A stretch of 64,000 nucleotides of DNA from Microbispora sp. H11081 (GTDB lineage Bacteria; Actinomycetota; Actinomycetes; Streptosporangiales; Streptosporangiaceae), in the NCBI RefSeq assembly GCF_012999535.1, contig NZ_JABBWV010000016.1:1-64000 (forward strand), read 5' to 3'. Every line of letters begins with the position of its first letter. The stretch's first letter is position 1. Shown here one piece after another: positions 44,023-52,234 of this stretch. Both the position numbers and the translations under genes were made by a program. The notes beneath the pieces were generated by a model. That model was not told the DNA's origin, ran no database searches, and saw nothing but the letters and a program-made list of their open reading frames with translations.

Positions 44023-46845
44023 TCAGGACGTGGCGAACGTGAACCAGTTGAGGTTGACGAAGTCGGCCGGTTGACCGCTGCTGAACGTCAGATAGACGGT
44101 GTGCCTGCCGGTGACGCCCGTGACGTTCGCGGGGATCGTCGTCCAGCTCTGCCAGCCGCCGGTGTTGCCCACGGCGAAGTCGCCGATCGGGGCCGCCGTC
44201 GGGCTGTCGAGCCGCACCTGTACGAGACCGCTCACGCCGCCCGCCGCGCCGGAGGCGACCCTGGCCTTGAACTGCCGCGCCGCCGTCGACCCGAAGTCGA
44301 CGTTGTCGTAGCGCAGCCAGTCGCCGTTGGAGATGTAGGCGACGTTCTGCCCGCCGCCCGCGTCCTGGGTCGTCTCCGTCTGGGTGCCGCTCTGCGCCTG
44401 GTAGGCCTCGGCCTGGATGGTCGAGCGCGCGTCCACCCCGCCGGGGACGGGCGACGGGGATGCCGAAGGCGACGGCGAGGGGGACCTGGACGGGGAGGGC
44501 GAGGGCGACGGTGACGGCGAGGGTGACCGGGACGGGGAGGGCGACGGCGACGGGGAGGGCGACGGCGACGGGGAGGAGGTGGCTCCGCCCGCGCTGGTCG
44601 CCGTGGACCTGGCCGGCACGGTCAGGGTCCTGCCGTCGGAGAACCGCACCGTCCTGGCCGACGTGCCGAAGTTGTGCGCGACGTACGTCCGGGTGGAGCC
44701 GCTGACGAAGACGGCGGCGGTCGCGCTGTCCGCGGTCACGCCGGGGTCGACCGTGCCCATCCTGGCCAGGTTGTAGATCCAATGATAGGTGTGCGCGAGC
44801 GACTCCCCCGTCTCGGGCGTCAGCGTCGTGTATCCGGCGTCCCACGCGCTCTTCGCCGCGGCCGGGTCGGCGAGCGCCCTGAACTGCCAGACGACGTCCT
44901 TCCACTCGACCGCCGGGCCGCCGTTGTTCGCCTCCATCTCCGACAGGTTCTGCCGCACGTCGGCCTGGTAGAGCCCGTGGTAGAGCGACCCGCCGGTGAC
45001 CGGCAGCATGTTGATCCCGTGGATCTCCTCGGGGTTGGCCGTCCACCAGGTCGAGTACGCCGCGCCGGAGCCCCAGATCATGCCCGCCGTGTCGTGCCCG
45101 AACGCCGCGGGGAAGACCGCGCCGTCCTTGTCGAACCAGTACTGCGCGATGGCCGCCGTCTGGGTCGTGTAGAGGTAGACGCCGAGGTCGCGCAGGGCGG
45201 TGTCACCCGTCGCCGCACCGAGGAGTATCGCCCCTGTCGCGAAGTTCATCGCCTCGGACGACGACTCCTCGTTGTTGCCCGCGGCGAACCCCTGGTGCCC
45301 CGACGCCCAGCCGTGGCCGGCGTACGCGTCGAAGTTGCGCAGGAACGGGAACCGGGTCTCCGACCTGTCCCAGTTGTTCGCGTCCGCGGCCAGCAGCCTG
45401 GCCATCGGCGCCCAGCTCGCCGCCCAGGACGTGTCGTACCTCGCCACGGTCGCGGCGGCCATCAGGTAGTAGCCGTAGTGGAAGTGGTGGTCGTTGACCT
45501 CGGTGTCGCTGCCGTACGAGGCGGGGTAGCCGGTGAGCACCCCCCACGTGGAGTCGTAGCGGAACTGCTCGGCTCCCCCGGCCGTGAACCAGCTCTCCAG
45601 CTCGCTCTTCAGCAGGCCGAGCAGCCTGTCGCGTGAGGTGGTGTCGCCGAGCTGGTCGGCGATCGGCACGAGCTGGGCGAGGCGTCCTAGCGCCTTGCCG
45701 GTCCAGTAGGTGTCGGTCGCGCCCTTCCACGGGTCGGCCGCGTTCGCCTCCTGCCTGACGTAGTCGCCGAGCCTGGTCCTGTCGTACGCGCCGAGGTCGG
45801 GCAGCGAGGGCAGCACGCCGTGGAACGTCTCGACGGTGCTGAACGACGTGCCCTCGCGCAGCTTCATCGTGCCGCGCGGCGAGACGTAGGTGTACGACGT
45901 CAGCGGGCTGCTCGTGGCCAGCCACTGGTGCCGGTAGAGCGCGAGCAGCGTGCCGGTCTGCGTGCCCTCCCTGGCCGAGGTGGTCGCCGTGTAGGTGGTG
46001 GTGAGCCGCGCGGACGCCTCGTCGTACGACCAGGTCACCCTCGTGCCGGTGACGAAGCTGAAGGCGTACTTCGCGAACAGGTCGAGCGTCGAGGCGGACG
46101 CGTCGGGCAGCGCGGCGACGGAGAAGTAGTTCTTCCCGCCGAGCGCGTCGGTCGCGACCGTGCCGCTGAGGTTCCAGTCGGTGCCGGACGGCCCGAAGAT
46201 CCCGTAGTGGTGGCCGTTGACGGTGACGCCGAGGACGTTGCCCCGGTCGGCCCAGACCGCGGGCGTCGCCACGAACGCGACCCTGGCGTCGCCGCCGCTC
46301 GGCGAGGCGTAGACGTACGGCAGGCCGTGCCCGATGGTCGCCTTCAGCGAGCGCGCGCCGTCCGACCAGTACGGCGTGACGGTCCAGTCGGACCAGTCGT
46401 CCACCTTGGTGTCGGGCGAGTTGAGCCCGGTCACGCCCAGGGTGAGATCGCGGGCGTGCGCGAACTCGTACTGCCGGCCGTCCGAGCTGATCAACGGCGT
46501 CCCCGGGTAGCTGACCTCCAGCCCGCCGGACACCGCGCGGAAGGCCAGCGGGTGGCCGTACATGTTCTCCGAGTACGGGTTGCCCGCGTACCGCTGGAAG
46601 GCGAGCGACGACCACCAGTCGTTGGTGGGTACCTTGCGGGTGACGTTCGAGGTGACCTTGGGCGTGACAGGCGCGCCGGCCGAGTTGGCGGGGCCGCTGG
46701 CTCCGGCGGGCAGGTCGGTGGTGTAGCCGCCCGCGCCGACCGGGACCGTGGCGGCGCCGGCGGGCGTGGCAGGCAGGACGGGCAGTGACAGGGTGAGGGC
46801 GGTCAGGACGGCGAGGCCGAGGGTTCTGAGGGGACGAAATGGCAT
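44023..46845 (-). CDS. Secreted GH81 endo-beta-1,3-glucanase with CBM6
   Basis: 940 aa. Signal peptide to about residue 31 (PATPAGAA). GH81 domain with its two signatures: DHHFHYGYY (D452) and NNEESSSEAMN (E526/E527), the candidate catalytic residues. After about residue 750 a long Ser-Pro/Ser-Arg-Pro linker (756-797) leads to a CBM6 (808-940) nearly identical to that of the GH16 enzyme. It attacks internal beta-1,3 bonds of fungal or callose-type glucan outside the cell. ATG with GGAGGT 8 bases upstream. It is divergent from the GH1 gene, and two LacI-type sites lie between. Confidence 0.93.
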   Translation of the reverse strand: MPFRPLRTLGLAVLTALTLSLPVLPATPAGAATVPVGAGGYTTDLPAGASGPANSAGAPVTPKVTSNVTRKVPTNDWWSSLAFQRYAGNPYSENMYGHPLAFRAVSGGLEVSYPGTPLISSDGRQYEFAHARDLTLGVTGLNSPDTKVDDWSDWTVTPYWSDGARSLKATIGHGLPYVYASPSGGDARVAFVATPAVWADRGNVLGVTVNGHHYGIFGPSGTDWNLSGTVATDALGGKNYFSVAALPDASASTLDLFAKYAFSFVTGTRVTWSYDEASARLTTTYTATTSAREGTQTGTLLALYRHQWLATSSPLTSYTYVSPRGTMKLREGTSFSTVETFHGVLPSLPDLGAYDRTRLGDYVRQEANAADPWKGATDTYWTGKALGRLAQLVPIADQLGDTTSRDRLLGLLKSELESWFTAGGAEQFRYDSTWGVLTGYPASYGSDTEVNDHHFHYGYYLMAAATVARYDTSWAASWAPMARLLAADANNWDRSETRFPFLRNFDAYAGHGWASGHQGFAAGNNEESSSEAMNFATGAILLGAATGDTALRDLGVYLYTTQTAAIAQYWFDKDGAVFPAAFGHDTAGMIWGSGAAYSTWWTANPEEIHGINMLPVTGGSLYHGLYQADVRQNLSEMEANNGGPAVEWKDVVWQFRALADPAAAKSAWDAGYTTLTPETGESLAHTYHWIYNLARMGTVDPGVTADSATAAVFVSGSTRTYVAHNFGTSARTVRFSDGRTLTVPARSTATSAGGATSSPSPSPSPSPSPSPSRSPSPSPSPSPSPSRSPSPSPSASPSPVPGGVDARSTIQAEAYQAQSGTQTETTQDAGGGQNVAYISNGDWLRYDNVDFGSTAARQFKARVASGAAGGVSGLVQVRLDSPTAAPIGDFAVGNTGGWQSWTTIPANVTGVTGRHTVYLTFSSGQPADFVNLNWFTFATS
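44028..44445 (-). repeat. CBM6 module duplicate, copy 2 (with 39863-40280)
   Basis: Partner of the copy in the GH16 gene; same length, no gaps, same orientation, 4165 bp apart. Direct repeats of this size could recombine and delete the genes between them. Confidence 0.9.
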
Positions 46846-46933
46846 GGGCGACCTCCGCTGGGGGGTTCAACGGCTGCGGGAGGCAGGGCACCGGGCGGTT
46901 CCCGGATTCGGCGGCGTCATCCGGCAGCCTGCT

Positions 46934-46945
46934 GGAAGCGCTCTC
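46934..46945 (-). promoter_or_regulatory. LacI-type operator variant GGAAGCGCTCTC
   Basis: Two changes from GAGAGCGCTCTC in one half, core AGCGCT kept. It lies 89 bp before the GH81 ATG. Confidence 0.6.
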
Positions 46946-46992
46946 AGCGTCGTTGACGCTAAGCGTGCTGAAATAGGCTGTCAACACGCAAG

Positions 46993-47001
46993 GAAAGTTT
47001 C
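46993..47001. promoter_or_regulatory. GAAAGTTTC palindrome
   Basis: Nine-base palindrome in the GH81/GH1 divergent promoter, identical to the one at 25237 before the beta-helix gene. Possible site for a second sugar regulator. Confidence 0.4.
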
Positions 47002-47012
47002 ACGACGAGCGC

Positions 47013-47024
47013 GAGAGCGCTCTC
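47013..47024 (+). promoter_or_regulatory. LacI-type operator GAGAGCGCTCTC before the GH1 gene
   Basis: Perfect 12-bp palindrome 35 bp upstream of the GH1 start, where a bound repressor would block initiation. Same sequence as 41500-41511. The lacI-family gene is second in this operon. Confidence 0.8.
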
Positions 47025-47058
47025 ACATTGGAGACATCGTGCAGGGAGCCGTGAAGGG

Positions 47059-48444
47059 TTGACCGAGCAGACCATCACCACCACAGGGGAGGCCGCTGCG
47101 CCGCGGGCGGTCTTCCCCGACGGCTTCGTCTGGGGAGCCGCCACCGCCTCCTACCAGATCGAGGGCGCCGCCACAGAGGACGGCAGGGGTCCCTCGATCT
47201 GGGACACGTTCTCGAAGACGCCGGGCAAGGTCGCCGACGGACACACCGGCGACGTCGCCTGCGACCACTATCACCGCTACGCCGACGACGTCCGGCTGAT
47301 GGCGGACCTGGGCCTCGCGGCCTACCGCTTCTCCGTGGCCTGGCCGCGGGTCGTGCCCGGCGGGACGGGCGCGGTCAACGCCGCAGGGCTGGACTTCTAC
47401 GACCGCCTGGTCGACGAGTTGCTCGCCCACGGCGTCACGCCGTACGTGACGCTGTATCACTGGGACCTGCCGCAGCCGCTGGAGGACGCCGGCGGCTGGG
47501 CCGCGCGGGACACCGCCCGGCACTTCGCCGACTACGCCGCCGTCGTGCACGAACGGCTCGGCGACCGCGTCCGCACCTGGACGACGCTGAACGAGCCGTG
47601 GGTCGCGGCCTTCCTCGGCTACTGCTCGGGCGAGCACGCGCCGGGCAGGCGCGACCCGGCCGCCGCGTTCCGCGCCGCCCACCACCTGCTGCTCGGCCAC
47701 GGGCTCGCGGCCCAGTCGCTGCGCGCGGCCGGCGCCGCGGAGGTCGCGCTCACCCTCAACCTCTCGCCCGTGGTCCAGACGGACGGCGGCGAGGACGCGG
47801 CGAGGCTCGTGGACGGGCTGCTGAACCGGCAGTTCCTCGACCCGGCCCTGCGGGGGCGCTACCCGGAGGACCTGCTGGAGATCGTCGCCCGCCACGGCGG
47901 CCTCGGCCACATCAAGGACGGCGACCTGGACGTCATCCACCAGCCGCTCGACCTGCTCGGCATCAACTACTACAACCCGACCCACGTGTCGGCGGCGCCC
48001 GGGCAGCCCGCGGCCCCGCCCTTCCCCGGCACCGAGGACATCCGGTTCGACCCCCCGGCAGGACCGACGACCGCGATGGGCTGGCCCATCGACCCGTCCG
48101 GCCTGGAGTCCCTGCTCGTACGGCTGTCGCGCGACTATCCCGAGGTCGGGCTGCTCGTCACGGAGAACGGCGCGGCGTTCGACGACCGGCCAGACGGCGA
48201 CCGGGTGCGCGACGACGACCGCGTCGCCTTCCTCGACGGCCACCTGCGGGCGGCGCACGCCGCGATCGCCGCGGGAGCGGACCTCAGGGGTTATCTCGTA
48301 TGGTCGCTGCTGGACAATTTCGAGTGGGCCTTCGGCTACCACAAGAGGTTCGGCATCGTGTACATCGACTTCGAGACCCAGCGGCGCGTTCCCAAGGACA
48401 GCGCGCTGTGGTATCGCGAAGTCGTCAGGCGCAACGGTCTGTAG
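47059..48444 (+). CDS. GH1 beta-glucosidase
   Basis: 461 aa, no signal peptide, so intracellular. GH1 hallmarks: [15 protein letters not shown] at the start, acid/base E179 in TLNEP, nucleophile E369 in VTENG, and [15 protein letters not shown] near the end. It hydrolyses short beta-glucosides, here probably laminari-oligosaccharides taken up after GH16/GH81 action. TTG start at 47059, with AGGGAG 10 bases upstream. It shares an operon with the LacI gene 23 bp downstream. No sugar ABC transporter lies in the window, so uptake must be encoded elsewhere. Confidence 0.93.
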   Translation: MTEQTITTTGEAAAPRAVFPDGFVWGAATASYQIEGAATEDGRGPSIWDTFSKTPGKVADGHTGDVACDHYHRYADDVRLMADLGLAAYRFSVAWPRVVPGGTGAVNAAGLDFYDRLVDELLAHGVTPYVTLYHWDLPQPLEDAGGWAARDTARHFADYAAVVHERLGDRVRTWTTLNEPWVAAFLGYCSGEHAPGRRDPAAAFRAAHHLLLGHGLAAQSLRAAGAAEVALTLNLSPVVQTDGGEDAARLVDGLLNRQFLDPALRGRYPEDLLEIVARHGGLGHIKDGDLDVIHQPLDLLGINYYNPTHVSAAPGQPAAPPFPGTEDIRFDPPAGPTTAMGWPIDPSGLESLLVRLSRDYPEVGLLVTENGAAFDDRPDGDRVRDDDRVAFLDGHLRAAHAAIAAGADLRGYLVWSLLDNFEWAFGYHKRFGIVYIDFETQRRVPKDSALWYREVVRRNGL

Positions 48445-48446
48445 GG

Positions 48447-48474
48447 ACGCATGAAACAGGGGAACGCATGAAAC
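48447..48474 (+). repeat. ACGCATGAAAC repeated at a 17-bp interval at the lacI start
   Basis: Copies at 48447-48457 and 48464-48474 each contain an ATG. The first opens a six-residue leader frame; the second holds the lacI start. Confidence 0.7.
48451..48471 (+). CDS. Candidate leader peptide MKQGNA coupled to lacI
   Basis: ATG AAA CAG GGG AAC GCA TGA, with AGGGACGC just upstream as ribosome site. Its TGA overlaps the lacI ATG (ATGA), and its CAGGGG codons form the lacI ribosome site. If translated it would couple GH1-to-LacI translation and set the repressor level. Confidence 0.4.
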   Translation: MKQGNA

Positions 48475-49463
48475 GACCCACGCTGGAGGCGGTCGCGGCG
48501 CGGGCGGGAGTGTCCCGCGCGACCGTCTCCCGGGTCGTCAACGGGCAGCTGACGGTGACCCCGCAGATCAGGGATGCCGTCATGCGCGCCGTCGACGAGC
48601 TGGGATACGTCCCCAACTCGGCGGCGCGCAGCCTCGTCACCCAGCGGACGGACTCGGTCGCGCTGGTCGTGTCGGAGCCCCCGACCAGGGTCTTCTCCGA
48701 GGACCCGATGTTCTCCACGGTCATCCGCTCGGCCAGCCTGGAGCTGGAGGCCGCCGACAAACAGGTCGTGCTGATGCTCGCCGGCTCCCAGAAGAGCCAC
48801 GCGAGGATCGAGCGCTACGTCGCGGGCGGCCACGTCGACGGGGTCATGCTGATCTCGATGCACGGCGCCGACCCGCTGCCCGCCGCCGTCGCGCGGATGG
48901 GCGTCCCCGCCGTCTCGTACGGCAGGCCCGCCGTCCCCGTACCCCTGCCGTACGTGGACAACGACAACGTGGGCGGCGCGGTGAAGGCGGTGCGCCACCT
49001 GCTCGACCGCGGCAGGCGGCGCATCGCCACGATCGCCGGGCCGCAGGACATGATCGGCGGCCAGGACCGGCTCGCGGGCTACCGCGACGCGCTGCGCGAC
49101 TCCGACCGCCGCTCGATCGTCGCGGTCGGCGACTTCACCCGGCAGTCCGGCGCCGCCGCCATGCGCCACCTGCTCCAGGACGACCCGCAACTGGACGCCG
49201 TGTTCGTGGCCAACGACCTCATGGCGATCGGGGCGCTGCAGGCCCTGCGCCAGGCGGGCCGCCGGGTGCCCGACGACGTGGCCGTCGTCGGCTTCGACGA
49301 CATCGAGGCGGCCCGCTTCACCGAGCCGCCGCTCACCACGATCAGGCACCCGGTCAGCGAGCAGGCCGCCGCGATGGTCCAGTTGCTGCTCGGCCTGCTC
49401 AGGGGCGGCCCCGCCGTGCCCGTGGTCCTCCCCACCGAGCTCGTCGTCCGCGACTCCGCCTGA
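48468..49463 (+). CDS. LacI-family repressor of the beta-glucan genes
   Basis: 331 aa. N-terminal HTH (TLEAVAARAGVSRATVSRVV) with the hinge YVPNSAARSLVTQRT, then a periplasmic-binding-protein-like sugar domain (FVANDLMAIGALQALRQAG; VVGFDDIEAARFTEPPLTTI). It follows the GH1 gene by 23 bp. Matching palindromes with the LacI-type CGCG/AGCGCT core sit before GH1, GH81 and GH16, so it is the likely repressor of all three, released by a glucan oligosaccharide. Its stop begins a three-copy 17-bp repeat. Confidence 0.9.
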   Translation: MKRPTLEAVAARAGVSRATVSRVVNGQLTVTPQIRDAVMRAVDELGYVPNSAARSLVTQRTDSVALVVSEPPTRVFSEDPMFSTVIRSASLELEAADKQVVLMLAGSQKSHARIERYVAGGHVDGVMLISMHGADPLPAAVARMGVPAVSYGRPAVPVPLPYVDNDNVGGAVKAVRHLLDRGRRRIATIAGPQDMIGGQDRLAGYRDALRDSDRRSIVAVGDFTRQSGAAAMRHLLQDDPQLDAVFVANDLMAIGALQALRQAGRRVPDDVAVVGFDDIEAARFTEPPLTTIRHPVSEQAAAMVQLLLGLLRGGPAVPVVLPTELVVRDSA

Positions 49464-49511
49464 GCCCGCGAGACGCCTGAGCCCGCGAGACGCCTGAGCC
49501 CGCGAGACGCC
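49461..49511 (+). repeat. Three-copy 17-bp tandem repeat starting at the lacI stop codon
   Basis: TGAGCCCGCGAGACGCC three times in a row. TGA at 49461, 49478 and 49495, offsets 0, 17 and 34, covering all three frames. The final lacI codons (CGCGACTCCGCC) resemble the end of the unit, suggesting that the unit grew out of the gene end. Confidence 0.95.
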
Positions 49512-49568
49512 GGGGGAACGTGGCATTCCGGCGGCCGCTCGCATGACCGCGGGCGGCGCCCGGACCGT

Positions 49569-50765
49569 TCAGGCGAGCGCCTCGGTGATGCGGGCCAGCG
49601 CGTCGAAGGGCGCCAGGCCGTACGCGGAGAAGTCGACTGCCCCCGCCCCCGCCGTACGGGCGGCCCGGACCTTGGCGGCCAGCCGGTCCGCGGAGTCGGT
49701 GTCCGGCGCGCCGGGGCGCAGCACGACCCTCAGCTCGGGGTTCTTGCCCACCGACCTGCGGTAGGCCGCGACGTCGTCGGCCACCCTGGCGGGGTCCCTG
49801 GCGTACCCGAGCACGGCGAACGACGGGACCAGGTCGCCGAGCGCCAGCAGGTCGATCCCGAGCTGCCAGGAGTCGTGCGCGGCCAGACCGGCCGGGGGCA
49901 GCCCGTGTGCCTGGCCCTTGACCGCGCCCGTCGCGTCCGCGAACGTCAGCCGCGCGCCCTCGGCGCCCACGGCCGCCGCGACCTCGCCGACCAGCGTCGT
50001 GACGCTCTCCGAGCGGGCCCGCGCGTACGCCACCGCCTCCGGGCCCGCGTACGCCGTCAGCGCCGCCCGGGTGACCTCGCCCTCCGCGGGGGGATCGCCG
50101 TCCAGCACGCCTCCGACGATCCTGGCGCACTCCTGCCTGGCCACCTCGGCGTTCACCCCGAGGTCCGCCGCCGTGTCCATGCAGTGGGCGCAGAAGCACA
50201 GGCCGAACAGGAAGGCGTCCATCGGGCCGAGCGCCACCAGGCACCGGTCGTACGCGAAGGGCCCGAAGTGCAGCGACTCCGCCACGACCGTGTCCACCCC
50301 CTGCCGCGCCACTGCCCTCGCCAGCGCCACCGCGTACGCCCGCACGTCGGGGTGCGAGGGGCACAGGTCGGCCGGGGATCCGCGGTCGCCGAAGCAGTTC
50401 TCCACGGTCACGTCAGGGCAGGCCAGGCCGATCGTGGCGTTGCGCAGGAACACCGTCCAGCCGTGCAGCCGCATCCCCCGGTCGGCGCAGGCCAGGCGCA
50501 GCTCGTCGAGGGGCCCGTCCTCCGCCCCCGGCTGCACCGGCGGGGTCAGGCGCAGCCCCCCGAACAGGTCGTCAGGCGGGAGGAAGTGGACGCCGTCGCG
50601 GCGCAGCGTCAGCCGCGACGCGCCGTGCGGGGTCACGTCCCTGCCCTGGTGGAAGGCCGCGGCCACGGCCAGGCCTCGCACGCCGTACGCCGAGGCCCGG
50701 TCGAGCAGCCCCCGCACACCCTCCGCGCGCAGGTCCTCGACGTAGACGTACAGGGCGCTGTCCAT
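49569..50765 (-). CDS. Unknown cytoplasmic protein, TIM-barrel-like
   Basis: 398 aa, not firmly recognised. Alternating beta/alpha pattern with DSALYVYVEDLRAEGVRGLL at the start, ALARAVARQGVDTVVAESLH, and a CxxC-like CFCAHCM at mid-length that could bind metal. The sequence has the look of a sugar-barrel protein or a barrel-fold hydrolase. It follows a RidA remnant by 2 bp and a D-amino-acid dehydratase-like gene in the same direction, so it belongs to that operon. No signal peptide. Confidence 0.65.
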   Translation of the reverse strand: MDSALYVYVEDLRAEGVRGLLDRASAYGVRGLAVAAAFHQGRDVTPHGASRLTLRRDGVHFLPPDDLFGGLRLTPPVQPGAEDGPLDELRLACADRGMRLHGWTVFLRNATIGLACPDVTVENCFGDRGSPADLCPSHPDVRAYAVALARAVARQGVDTVVAESLHFGPFAYDRCLVALGPMDAFLFGLCFCAHCMDTAADLGVNAEVARQECARIVGGVLDGDPPAEGEVTRAALTAYAGPEAVAYARARSESVTTLVGEVAAAVGAEGARLTFADATGAVKGQAHGLPPAGLAAHDSWQLGIDLLALGDLVPSFAVLGYARDPARVADDVAAYRRSVGKNPELRVVLRPGAPDTDSADRLAAKVRAARTAGAGAVDFSAYGLAPFDALARITEALA

Positions 50766-50767
50766 CG

Positions 50768-50923
50768 TCAGCGGCCCGCGTACGCCGCGAAGAGCTCGCC
50801 GGCCCGGGGGCCGGGCGCGCCCGGCCCCGAGGTGCGCGGGACGCCGCCGGCCACCACGGCCCGCGAGTGGGGCCCGATCGGCGGGGCGTCCTCGGCCGTA
50901 CGGGTCTCCTGCTTGCCAGCCAT
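50768..50923 (-). CDS. RidA-like N-terminal remnant, 51 aa
   Basis: ATG at 50923 with GGAG upstream; MAGKQETRTAEDAPPIGPHS, then RAVVAGG. This matches the opening of RidA imine deaminases (typically ...APxPIGPYSQAVRAG), but the protein then turns into PRTSGPGAPGPRAGELFAAY and stops, while full RidA has about 125 residues. It sits exactly where many actinobacteria have ridA, between a D-amino-acid deaminase-like gene and the next enzyme. RidA clears reactive enamines made by PLP dehydratases; this remnant lacks the catalytic part. Tightly packed (18 bp before, 2 bp after), so probably still translated. Confidence 0.5.
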   Translation of the reverse strand: MAGKQETRTAEDAPPIGPHSRAVVAGGVPRTSGPGAPGPRAGELFAAYAGR

Positions 50924-50941
50924 CGTCACCGCTCCGGAAGA

Positions 50942-52234
50942 TCAGAAATACGTATTGATCAAATCAATCACGACGTCGTCGTCGTCCACCACGGGGATGA
51001 CGCGCCACTTGTCGAAAGCCGTGCACGGATGGGAGAGCCCGAACGACACCAGGTCTCCCGGGCGCAGCCCTGCGTCGCCGCTGAGATAGGCGTGCTGGTC
51101 CCACAGCTTGACGACCGTCACCCCGGTCAGCGGCTCGGCCGGCTCGCCGCCACGCCGCACGGCCTTCGGGGACGGCAGGTGCAGGTCGTACGGCACGTCG
51201 CGCTTGCCCATCCCCACCAGCACGATGCCGGGCTCCGGCACGGACAGGACCTGGGCCCAGACCTCCAGCGCCGGCCGCAGCTCGCCCGCCAGCCGGTTGT
51301 ACGGCGTGGTCTCGCGGTAGAAGCCGTCGTCGTGGGCGATGTAGGCGCCGCTGCGCAGCACCACGGTCGCGCCGAGCTCCTCGGTCAGCGGCGCGAGCTC
51401 CTCCGCCACCAGGTCGAACCACGAGCTTCCCCCGGCGGAGACCACCAGGGGACCCGTCACCCACGGCGCCACCGCCCGCGCCGCGCGCGCCAGGTCGCGC
51501 AGGTACGCCCGGACCTCTTCGGCCGTCCCAAGGGTGCCCTCGTAGCCGGCGACCCCGGCCGGCTCGGTCCCCGGAGCATCGCGCAGCGCCCTGGCGACCT
51601 CAAGCAGCTCGTCCTGATTCCGGCAGCCGGTCCTGCCGCCCGGGTGGCCGAGCTCGACCAGCACCCGGAACGGCGTCTCGCCGGCCGTCTCGTCGAGCGC
51701 GCGCACGCCCTCGGCCGAGTCGGCGTAGCAGAGGAAGTCGAAGTGGCCGATCTCGGCGGCCAGCCGGCGCAGCGCGCCCCGGTCGAGGATCTCGTTGGCC
51801 AGCAGCACCCGGGGCACGCCGAAGGAGCGGTGCACGAGCACCTGGCCCGCCGTGGCGGCGGTGACCCCCCACGCCCCGGCGTCGAGCTGCGCCTGGACGA
51901 GCTGGGGCGACATCGTGGTCTTGGCGTGCGGCGCCAAGGCGAGCCCGTGCCGGTCGGCGAACGCCGCGAGCGTCGCGATGTTGTGGTCGATAGCCGAACG
52001 CCTCGCCGTCATGACCGGCCAGGTGAACATGCCGTCGAACAGGGAGTGCCGGGCCGCGGCGAACTCCCGCCCGCCGACCGGCTCGCCCTGCCACAGGAAA
52101 CCGCGCGTACGCGCGTCGACGACGATCTCGGGGAGTTCCCCGGTCCGGCCCGTTTCGCGCGCCGGGGCCCGGTCCTGGGTCTGGCCCGAACTCTGGTGCC
52201 AGGTCTGGTCCTGGGGGCCGTCCGCGAAACTCAC
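50942..52234 (-). CDS. D-serine/D-threonine dehydratase-like PLP enzyme (DSD1 / alanine-racemase N-terminal fold)
   Basis: 430 aa. Fold-type III PLP enzyme: Schiff-base lysine K105 in LAPHAKTTMSPQL; GHPGGRTGCR and SAGGSSWFD phosphate-site segments; C-terminal DSD1 zinc motif H...C in LSHPCTAFDKWRVIPVVDD. Such enzymes deaminate D-amino acids to 2-oxo acids or act as D-threonine aldolases. First gene of an operon with the RidA remnant and the barrel-like unknown. ATG at 52234 taken; an N-terminal Gln/Arg-rich extension of about 30 residues precedes the domain. Confidence 0.88.
   Translation of the reverse strand: MSFADGPQDQTWHQSSGQTQDRAPARETGRTGELPEIVVDARTRGFLWQGEPVGGREFAAARHSLFDGMFTWPVMTARRSAIDHNIATLAAFADRHGLALAPHAKTTMSPQLVQAQLDAGAWGVTAATAGQVLVHRSFGVPRVLLANEILDRGALRRLAAEIGHFDFLCYADSAEGVRALDETAGETPFRVLVELGHPGGRTGCRNQDELLEVARALRDAPGTEPAGVAGYEGTLGTAEEVRAYLRDLARAARAVAPWVTGPLVVSAGGSSWFDLVAEELAPLTEELGATVVLRSGAYIAHDDGFYRETTPYNRLAGELRPALEVWAQVLSVPEPGIVLVGMGKRDVPYDLHLPSPKAVRRGGEPAEPLTGVTVVKLWDQHAYLSGDAGLRPGDLVSFGLSHPCTAFDKWRVIPVVDDDDVVIDLINTYF

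Noticed and set aside
44455..44580. Short-period repeat resembling a CRISPR or minisatellite
   Set aside because: It encodes the Ser-Pro linker of the GH81 enzyme in frame; there are no spacers.
42938..45046. A 702-codon minus-strand frame overlapping the AraC gene and the GH81 end
   Set aside because: It crosses two genes with clear families and itself shows only repetitive Arg/Gly/Pro text; shadow frame.
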